Shown here piece by piece: positions 1-4,980 of a stretch of 8,062 bases of DNA. The notes below the pieces were generated by a model. The model had not been told where the DNA came from. It did not search any database and saw nothing but the letters and a program-made list of their open reading frames with translations. Origin of the DNA: Dehalococcoidia bacterium (GTDB lineage: Bacteria; Chloroflexota; Dehalococcoidia; UBA3495; JAAXIE01); NCBI GenBank assembly GCA_012270525.1, contig JAAXIE010000321.1:1-8062 (forward strand), written 5' to 3'. The position numbers and the translations under genes are program-made. The number at the start of each line of letters is the position of its first letter. The stretch's first letter is position 1.

Positions 1-2006
1 CGGTGGCCGTGGTGGTGGCCGAGAGCCGGCACCTAGCCGAGGACGCAGTGGACCATGTGAGGGTGACCTATGACCGGTTGCCTGCCGTGGCCAACGTTCA
101 TGCCTCGTTGCAGGGGGATGTACTGCTGTACGAGGAGCAGGGCACCAACGTGGCCTACGAGTTCTCCGGCGAACTCGGCGATACCGATGCAGCCTTTGCT
201 TCCGCGGACTACGTGCGTGAAGAGGAGTTCTACTGCCACCGTCATACCGGAAATCCGCTGGAGACCCGCGGTCTGGTGGCTTCCTACGACCCGGGCAGGC
301 AGGACATCACCGTCTGGGGCGAGACGAAGGTGCCTCATTTCAACCGGGGCGTATTGGCCGAGCTGTTGCAGATACCGGAACACCGAATCCACTTCATCGA
401 GCCCGACGTGGGTGGTGGCTTCGGCATACGGGGGGAGTTCTACCCCGAGAATTTCATCATACCTTTCGCATCCATGAAGGTGGGGCGGCCCGTCAAGTGG
501 ATTGAGGACCGGCGCGAACACCTGACCTCGGCCAACCAGTCGCGGGAGAGCCTGTGTCGCTTGGAAATCGCTGCCACCAGGGACGGGATGCTGCTGGGCA
601 TGCGGGCGCGGATCTACGGGGCCCTTGGCGGGTACGTGCGTACCCACGGGGCCAGCGTTCCCATTGGCACGGCAGCCATTCTCACGGGCCCATATCGGAT
701 TCCCAGCTACCGGTGGGAAGTGAAATGTCTCCTGACCAACAAGGTGGGAATGGGCACCTTCAGTGCGCCCGGACGTTACGAGTCGTGCTTCTTCCGTGAA
801 CGGATGCTGGACATCGTGGCGGGCGACCTGGGGATTGACCCTGCCGAACTTCGCATGAAGAACCTCATTCCGCCGACAGACATGCCCTACGAGGTTGGAG
901 TCACCCGCCCCGGCTCGACGCCCATGGTCTACGATAGTGGCGACTATCCGGCCGTCCTGAGCCGCGCCTTGGAGAAGGCCGACTATCCTGCCCTGAGAGA
1001 ACTGCGGGGCCGTGGTGAGGACGGACGCCTCCACGGGATCGGGATGGCCTGCTTCGTGAAGAGCACCGGCGGGGGTATGCCCTACGAGGGAGCGCGGGTG
1101 GTGGTCACGGGACCCAAGGAGGTGGCGGTGTACCTGGGTATCGCGACGTTGGGGCAGGGCCACGAGACCATCATGGCCCAGATATGCGCCGATGGCCTTG
1201 GCGTTCCGCTGGAGTATGTAAGCGTGTACCACGGGACCACCGACTACATGTCGTATGGCGGGGGCACTCATGCCAGCCGTTGCACGGTCATGGCGGGGAA
1301 CGCAACCTATCTTGCTGCCCAGAGGCTGCGGGAGCGGATACTGAACATTGCCGGGGCATATCTGGACCTTCCACCGGACCAGTTGACTTTCAGCGATGGT
1401 GTCGTGCGACGGAGAGAGTCATCCGGGGGAGAGCCGTTGCTGGACTTGGGGCAGGCACTGCAACTGTCGGGGCCGGTCAGTCCTCATAACCAGGGAGCTA
1501 TCGGTCTCGACGACACCTACTATTTCCGCGCTACGGAGGAGTGCTATCCCTTTGGTACACATGTGGCCCATGTTGCGGTCGACCCGGAGAGCGGGGCCCT
1601 GGAGGTGCTCAAGTACCTGGTGGTGGAGGACGTGGGAACGGTCATCAACCCGCGCCTGCTCCAGGGCCAGGTGGTGGGGGCGGCGTCCCAAGGCATCGGG
1701 GCTACGATCCTGGAAGAGTTGGCCTACGACGGGGAAGGGCAGCCCTTGGCCACCACGTTCATGGACTACCTGCTGCCCACCAGCACTGATGTGCCCGCCG
1801 TTGACAGCGAGGTGATGGATCTCGCCCCGTCGCCATTGAACCCTTTGGGGGTGAAGGGAGCGGGGGAAATCGGGATCGTGGCCACCGGGGCCTGCCTTTC
1901 CAACGCCGTCTCCAATGCTCTCTCGGCGTTCGGTGTACAGGTGCGGGACATGCCGTTGAGTCCTGACCGTATACGCTCTCTCATCAGAGAAGCCGGTCCA
2001 CGCTGA
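1..2006 (+). CDS. Xanthine dehydrogenase-family molybdopterin-binding (large) subunit, 5' truncated by window edge
   Basis: Molybdenum-cofactor catalytic subunit of a CoxL/XdhB-type hydroxylase. Such enzymes insert water-derived oxygen next to a ring nitrogen or into an aldehyde and pass electrons to FAD and 2Fe-2S partner subunits, which are not in this window. About 667 codons are visible, against roughly 750-800 for the family. The first visible residues (VAVVVAESR) match the segment that usually lies about 100 residues in, so the GTG at position 3 is probably internal. Counting from it, visible landmarks are the GGGFG loop near 137-141, the APGRYE loop near 255-260 followed by ERMLD and GIDPAELRMKN, GQGHET at 384-389 (cofactor-binding Gln 385), and KGAGEIG at 618-624, whose Glu 622 fits the conserved catalytic base. 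The loop that reads AYRCSFR in form I CO dehydrogenase reads TFSAPGR here, so this is not a CO dehydrogenase. The substrate is unknown. The gene lies 28 nt before the next one and is probably cotranscribed with it. Confidence 0.93.
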   Translation, partial: VAVVVAESRHLAEDAVDHVRVTYDRLPAVANVHASLQGDVLLYEEQGTNVAYEFSGELGDTDAAFASADYVREEEFYCHRHTGNPLETRGLVASYDPGRQDITVWGETKVPHFNRGVLAELLQIPEHRIHFIEPDVGGGFGIRGEFYPENFIIPFASMKVGRPVKWIEDRREHLTSANQSRESLCRLEIAATRDGMLLGMRARIYGALGGYVRTHGASVPIGTAAILTGPYRIPSYRWEVKCLLTNKVGMGTFSAPGRYESCFFRERMLDIVAGDLGIDPAELRMKNLIPPTDMPYEVGVTRPGSTPMVYDSGDYPAVLSRALEKADYPALRELRGRGEDGRLHGIGMACFVKSTGGGMPYEGARVVVTGPKEVAVYLGIATLGQGHETIMAQICADGLGVPLEYVSVYHGTTDYMSYGGGTHASRCTVMAGNATYLAAQRLRERILNIAGAYLDLPPDQLTFSDGVVRRRESSGGEPLLDLGQALQLSGPVSPHNQGAIGLDDTYYFRATEECYPFGTHVAHVAVDPESGALEVLKYLVVEDVGTVINPRLLQGQVVGAASQGIGATILEELAYDGEGQPLATTFMDYLLPTSTDVPAVDSEVMDLAPSPLNPLGVKGAGEIGIVATGACLSNAVSNALSAFGVQVRDMPLSPDRIRSLIREAGPR

Positions 2007-2023
2007 CATTCGCACCTTGCCAT

Positions 2024-2030
2024 GGAGGTG
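2024..2030 (+). promoter_or_regulatory. Ribosome binding site of the deacetylase-fold gene
   Basis: GGAGGTG lies 4 nt before the ATG at 2035, inside the 28-nt gap after the molybdenum hydroxylase stop. It fixes the start and supports translation of the second gene from a shared transcript. Confidence 0.75.
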
Positions 2031-2034
2031 ACCG

Positions 2035-2925
2035 ATGGCATCTAAGGACATACGCTGCGCTTTCGGGATCGACCTGGACGCAGTGGCGGGCTGGCTTGGT
2101 TCCTACGGAGGAGAGGACTCGCCCGACGACATCTCACGGGGGCTTTTCGCGGGGGAGGTGGGGACGCCACGACTGCTGAAGCTGTTCCGCAAGTTTGGTC
2201 TCACCACCACATGGTTCATTCCGGGCCACTCCATCGAGACGTTCCGCGGCGAAGTGCAGGAGATCGTGGATGACGGTCATGAGATCGGTTTGCATGGCTA
2301 TTCTCACGAGAACCCGATCGCCATGAGCCGCGACCAGGAGGAGGCGGTGCTGATGCGCTGCATCGACCTGATCACCGAGGTCGCTGGCAAGCGTCCGACC
2401 GGCTATGTGGCCCCGTGGTGGGAGTTCAGCCCGGTCACTGCGGAGTTGCTGCTATCGAAGGGCGTCAAGTACGACCACAGCCTGATGCACAAGGACTTCG
2501 AGTGCTACTACGTCCGTGTGGGGGACCGGTGGACCAAGATCGATTTCGCCCAACCCGCCGATGCATGGATGCGGGCCTTGGAAAGAGGCGAGGAAACAGG
2601 GCTGGTGGAGATACCGGCGAACTGGTACCTGGACGACCTGCCTCCGATGATGTTCATCAAGAAATCGCCCAACAGCCATGGGTTCGTGAACCCGAGGGAC
2701 ATAGAGCAGATCTGGCGGGACCAGTTCGACTACGTGTATCGCGAGTACGACGATGCCGTGTTTCCCATCACGATACATCCCGACGTGAGCGGACGTCCTC
2801 AAGTGCTCCTGATGCTGGAGCGGATCATCGCCTACATTGCGTCGCATCCCGGCGTGCGCTTCTGCACCTTCGACCAGATTGCCGACGATTTCCTGGAGCG
2901 CAACCCCAGGGTCAGGGGTCAGTAG
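2035..2925 (+). CDS. Polysaccharide deacetylase (CE4/NodB-fold) family hydrolase, HpPgdA/cyclic-imidase-like
   Basis: A 296-residue metal-dependent amide hydrolase of the NodB-homology fold. The pieces visible in order are: motif 1 as GIDLDA (Asp13 and Asp15, where classical members have TFDDG); TTTWFIPG at 57-64; motif 2 as HGYSH, with His87 and His91 as the H-x3-H metal ligands; motif 3 as [12 protein letters not shown] from 120; a WYLDDLPP segment near 197-204; and [10 protein letters not shown] from 246 with the likely catalytic His248. There is no signal peptide or membrane segment, so the enzyme should be cytoplasmic and is unlikely to act on cell wall. This sub-branch resembles Helicobacter HP0310 (PgdA), which as I recall is itself related to cyclic imide hydrolases. 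Given the neighbours, a small cyclic imide or N-acyl compound is a more plausible substrate than a polymer, but this is inference. The start is supported by GGAGGTG at 2024-2030. The 3' end converges on the MmgE/PrpD gene 11 nt away. Confidence 0.9.
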   Translation: MASKDIRCAFGIDLDAVAGWLGSYGGEDSPDDISRGLFAGEVGTPRLLKLFRKFGLTTTWFIPGHSIETFRGEVQEIVDDGHEIGLHGYSHENPIAMSRDQEEAVLMRCIDLITEVAGKRPTGYVAPWWEFSPVTAELLLSKGVKYDHSLMHKDFECYYVRVGDRWTKIDFAQPADAWMRALERGEETGLVEIPANWYLDDLPPMMFIKKSPNSHGFVNPRDIEQIWRDQFDYVYREYDDAVFPITIHPDVSGRPQVLLMLERIIAYIASHPGVRFCTFDQIADDFLERNPRVRGQ

Positions 2926-2936
2926 GCCCGGTCCGG

Positions 2937-4331
2937 CTAGCTGCGTCTGCTTATCGCATCGGGAAGGGCGGACACGTCCGGCAGACGCTCCAGGTGCAGC
3001 ACCATCTCGACGACCTGCTCCACGACTTGGGGAGGGATGGGCAGCCGGGAGTGGGAAGCGCAGTCGCGGAACTTTGTCGCCAGTTGCTCATCGCTGAGGG
3101 GGTTGTCCGGTTGGCCCAAGGGCACGTCCACGCGCTGCACAAGATGGGAACCGTCGGACAGGAACACTTCCATGATGCCGTTGCGCTGCTCCAGTGACGC
3201 GTCGTAGGAGTGCTCCATAAGTTGGGCCAAGCGCAACACGTCGGGTTGAGCCATGCCTTCCGGGGTGAAGTCGGCCAGCGTCACCTCGCCGTTGATCAGT
3301 GCCTTGGCCGTGCCGAACACGATGCTGTTGGCGGCTGAGGCCGCGCTGGTTGGCTCGCGGCGCTCTTCCACGGGCTCAAACCAGTTCCTGGTCTGGGGGT
3401 GTCCTGTGAGGCGTATGCGCTGCACGTTAGCGGGGTCGATCCGGTGCTGTTGGCGGAGGGCCAGGGCGGCCTCGATGAAGGGGTGCGCCATACCGCTGGT
3501 GGGCCATGGCTTGAAGGCGGTGTCCAGGATGTGGAACCGTTCGCCCAAGCCGTCGGTCAGTGCTTCCGGGGCGTAGACACCCTGGTAGAACATGCCGAAG
3601 AGGCCCGCCTGCCCCTCGATGGCGGCGCACTGGCCTTCCAGACCTTCCTTGGCCAGCAGGGCGCTCAGGACGCCCCCGTGGTTGGGGAAGGCAGCATAGA
3701 TCCCCTTGGCGGGCGGATCGCCGTGGAGCACGACCTGACGGGTACCTGATACCTGCATCAGCATCAGGCCCAAGGCACTGTCCATCTGGTCAGCCGTAAG
3801 ACGCAGCACCCGGCCTGCGCTGAGGGTGGCTCCCAGGTAGCTGAGGACCTGCCCTTCGAGGAAGTTCTGGCGGGTGTCCACGCCTGCTTGGATTAGGGCG
3901 GCGACGGCCCGCATTTCCACTTCGACGCCTGCCACCAGGGAGGTGATGAACTCTCTGCCGTTGACTCCATCGACACGCTCAGCTACGGCGAGAGGAGCCG
4001 TGAGGCCAAAGGCTCCCGGATGACCTCCCCTGGCTCCGATGGCATCGTAGTTCAGGGCGTGGACCGTTGCGCCGTTGGCCAGGGCCGCCATCATCGCCGA
4101 GGTACGCTCGAGGGTACCCAACACGGTGCTTTCGGGGAGGCCCCCCGATGCCCGGACCACCGCCAGGGTCTCGCGACATCCATCGCCCATGGTCGTGCCA
4201 GCGAGGGCGGCCCCCAGGGAGTCGAGCACCAGCCTCCTGGCGGTGGTGACGACTTGGGGTGGCAGGTCGTCGTACTGCAGGTTGGCTGCGTAGTCGCAGA
4301 GGAGGCTGGTGAGCCCCTGTTCTTGCGCCAA
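2937..4331 (-). CDS. MmgE/PrpD family protein (2-methylcitrate dehydratase-like lyase/isomerase)
   Basis: A 464-residue member, full length for this family, which includes 2-methylcitrate dehydratase, cis-aconitate decarboxylase and iminodisuccinate epimerase. Family landmarks are ALANGATVHALNYDAIGARG (82-101) followed by HPGAFG with His104, Asp96 in the position of the usual Asp, AKGIYAAFPNHGG from 208 with Lys209, and FKPWPTSGMAHP from 273 with Lys274. By position these line up with Asp93, His103, Lys207 and Lys272 of cis-aconitate decarboxylase as I recall them. The His expected near 159 is not visible: the local sequence is NFLEGQVLSY. The substrate is likely a small hydroxy, amino or unsaturated di- or tricarboxylic acid, not further definable. 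The gene starts at TTG (4329-4331). No upstream ATG or GTG competes with it, and a perfect AGGAGG lies 5 nt away. It is transcribed opposite to all the other genes here, so it has its own promoter. Confidence 0.93.
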   Translation of the reverse strand: MAQEQGLTSLLCDYAANLQYDDLPPQVVTTARRLVLDSLGAALAGTTMGDGCRETLAVVRASGGLPESTVLGTLERTSAMMAALANGATVHALNYDAIGARGGHPGAFGLTAPLAVAERVDGVNGREFITSLVAGVEVEMRAVAALIQAGVDTRQNFLEGQVLSYLGATLSAGRVLRLTADQMDSALGLMLMQVSGTRQVVLHGDPPAKGIYAAFPNHGGVLSALLAKEGLEGQCAAIEGQAGLFGMFYQGVYAPEALTDGLGERFHILDTAFKPWPTSGMAHPFIEAALALRQQHRIDPANVQRIRLTGHPQTRNWFEPVEERREPTSAASAANSIVFGTAKALINGEVTLADFTPEGMAQPDVLRLAQLMEHSYDASLEQRNGIMEVFLSDGSHLVQRVDVPLGQPDNPLSDEQLATKFRDCASHSRLPIPPQVVEQVVEMVLHLERLPDVSALPDAISRRS

Positions 4332-4336
4332 GATGT

Positions 4337-4342
4337 CCTCCT
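4337..4342 (-). promoter_or_regulatory. Ribosome binding site deciding the TTG start of the MmgE/PrpD gene
   Basis: On the minus strand AGGAGG is followed by ACATC and then TTG. The perfect Shine-Dalgarno at 5-nt spacing is the main reason for accepting a TTG start. Confidence 0.75.
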
Positions 4343-4453
4343 GAGGATGAGGATAGCGGGTTAGTTGACTTTCCGAGCGGCTTGGTAGTCCATATTAATG
4401 GTTGAAAGCAGCACGTGGCAGCGGTAGGAGTCCCTTTTTTTCCGCAGGTCGTG

Positions 4454-4466
4454 ACGCCTTAGGCGT
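4454..4466. repeat. Small inverted repeat ACGCC-tta-GGCGT
   Basis: Perfect 5-bp arms around a 3-bp centre, 6 bp before a second dyad at 4473-4486. Together they could form a regulator binding site or tandem small hairpins upstream of the HNH gene. The arms are short enough that chance is possible in GC-rich DNA. Confidence 0.35.
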
Positions 4467-4472
4467 GCGGGA

Positions 4473-4486
4473 CAGGGTAGACCCTG
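4473..4486. repeat. Perfect dyad CAGGGT-ag-ACCCTG, possible operator
   Basis: Perfect 6-bp arms around a 2-bp centre. The dyad covers the -35-like TAGACC (4478-4483) proposed for the HNH gene, as a repressor operator would. Confidence 0.4.
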
Positions 4487-4507
4487 CCGATTGTTGTCCT
4501 CTAGAAT
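4478..4507 (+). promoter_or_regulatory. Candidate promoter of the HNH gene (leaderless)
   Basis: TAGAAT at 4502-4507 matches the sigma-70 -10 consensus at five of six positions. TAGACC at 4478-4483, 18 nt upstream, matches the -35 consensus at four of six. Initiation 6-7 nt after the -10 box would fall at about 4514, next to the ATG at 4516, giving a leaderless mRNA. This agrees with the absence of any Shine-Dalgarno before that ATG. Confidence 0.4.
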
Positions 4508-4515
4508 CGGGCCAA

Positions 4516-4812
4516 ATGGCGAGGCGTACGGAAGGCGGAACCTGTGCGCTCTGCGAGCGGGAGGTGGCCCTCCTCACCAGTCACCATCTGGTGCCCAAGG
4601 CCCGTGGCGGCAAGCACGGCCCGCAGGTCCTTCTGTGCCCCACCTGCCATCGACAGCTTCATGCCCTGTTCAGCGAGGCAACTCTGGAGAAGGAACTCAG
4701 CACCATAGAGGCCCTAAGAAATCACCCTGAAGTGGCCAACTTCCTCTCATGGATGCGCCGGCAGAAGGGGCCAGCCAACTTCCGGGTGCGGCGGGCCAAA
4801 GGGCGGGCCTGA
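4516..4812 (+). CDS. Small HNH endonuclease-like protein
   Basis: A 98-residue single-domain HNH protein. It shows a zinc ribbon of two CxxC pairs (CALC at 10-13 and CPTC at 41-44), the ββα-metal signature TSHHLVPKARGG (21-32, His23 and His24), and CHRQLH with His45 and His49 at the second HNH half-site. A short basic tail rich in Arg and Lys (81-98) could contact DNA. The layout and length resemble the small YisB-like HNH family, whose members are predicted nucleases of unknown biological role. An ATG at 4402 lies in frame and would add 38 residues, but the extension has no recognisable domain, its ATG has no ribosome binding site, and the ATG at 4516 gives the normal family length. No methyltransferase or restriction partner is adjacent, so a classical restriction system is not supported here. 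It may be a stand-alone nuclease gene lying by chance between catabolic genes. Confidence 0.85.
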   Translation: MARRTEGGTCALCEREVALLTSHHLVPKARGGKHGPQVLLCPTCHRQLHALFSEATLEKELSTIEALRNHPEVANFLSWMRRQKGPANFRVRRAKGRA

Positions 4813-4864
4813 GGGGCTACTGAAGTTCTGTGGGGTCTCTGATGGGGGTGCCTCGCTCCCACAT

Positions 4865-4886
4865 CTAGGGCTTGAAACGGCCCTAG
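4865..4886. repeat. Perfect inverted repeat CTAGGGC / GCCCTAG (8-nt loop)
   Basis: Seven-base perfect arms at 4865-4871 and 4880-4886 enclose TTGAAACG. No T run follows, so it is a poor intrinsic terminator. Its loop contains the -35 box of the candidate Rieske promoter, which suggests an operator. Confidence 0.55.
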
Positions 4887-4900
4887 CTGCGGGGTATCCT
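4872..4900 (+). promoter_or_regulatory. Candidate sigma-70 promoter of the Rieske oxygenase gene
   Basis: TTGAAA (4872-4877, five of six consensus matches) and TATCCT (4895-4900, four of six) are separated by exactly 17 nt. Transcription would begin near 4907 and leave a leader of about 75 nt before the ATG at 4981. The -35 box sits in the loop of the dyad at 4865-4886, which hints at repression by a protein bound there. Confidence 0.5.
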
Positions 4901-4925
4901 GCGGTAGCTTCGACGGACTCGTTCA

Positions 4926-4933
4926 TGACGTCA
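4926..4933. promoter_or_regulatory. Palindrome TGACGTCA, possible regulator half-site pair
   Basis: A perfect 8-bp palindrome about 20 nt downstream of the predicted start of transcription of the Rieske gene. It may be an operator, or chance. Confidence 0.2.
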
Positions 4934-4967
4934 CAGGTTGGGAACGCAAGGCCAGCTAGAGCACTGC

Positions 4968-4975
4968 AGGAGGTG
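4968..4975 (+). promoter_or_regulatory. Ribosome binding site of the Rieske oxygenase gene
   Basis: AGGAGGTG lies 5 nt before the ATG at 4981, close to the ideal anti-Shine-Dalgarno match and spacing. It predicts strong translation and fixes the start. Confidence 0.8.
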
Positions 4976-4980
4976 CCAGC

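Larger units (their letters stand above)
4332..4515. other. Divergent intergenic region between MmgE/PrpD and HNH genes
   Basis: This 184-nt stretch lies between divergently transcribed genes and must hold the leftward MmgE/PrpD promoter. It contains an AT-rich patch with a short inverted repeat (CCAT-atta-ATGG, 4390-4401), a T7 run (4435-4441) without a convincing preceding stem, and two compact dyads at 4454-4466 and 4473-4486. Leftward, TAATAT (complement of 4392-4397) could be a -10 box, with CTGCCA (complement of 4416-4421) as a poor -35 at 18 nt. I regard that as weak. Confidence 0.5.
4813..4980. other. Intergenic region between the HNH and Rieske oxygenase genes
   Basis: This 168-nt non-coding stretch holds a perfect 7-bp-arm dyad, an overlapping sigma-70-like promoter, the palindrome TGACGTCA and a strong ribosome binding site, all described separately. 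I see no T-tailed terminator for the HNH gene. Confidence 0.6.

Noticed and set aside
33..1271. A 412-codon minus-strand open frame opposite the molybdenum hydroxylase
   Set aside because: Low-complexity antisense shadow. All recognisable motifs are on the plus strand.
3..2006. Carbon monoxide dehydrogenase large subunit (coxL)
   Set aside because: The diagnostic AYRCSFR loop is absent; the equivalent positions read TFSAPGR.
2415..3197. A 260-codon plus-strand frame running across the convergent gene junction
   Set aside because: It overlaps the deacetylase-fold gene in another frame and then reads antisense through MmgE/PrpD. No motif and no ribosome binding site support it.
4435..4441. 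T7 run as an intrinsic terminator
   Set aside because: No stable GC-rich stem precedes it, and no plus-strand gene ends upstream of it in this divergent region.
4402..4515. N-terminal extension of the HNH protein from the ATG at 4402
   Set aside because: The extra 38 residues resemble no domain and cover the dyads and -10-like box, and family length fits the ATG at 4516. A conserved extension in relatives would reverse this.
4865..4886. Terminator for the HNH gene
   Set aside because: The stem is perfect but lacks a downstream T run and surrounds a promoter-like -35 box, so an operator is the better reading.
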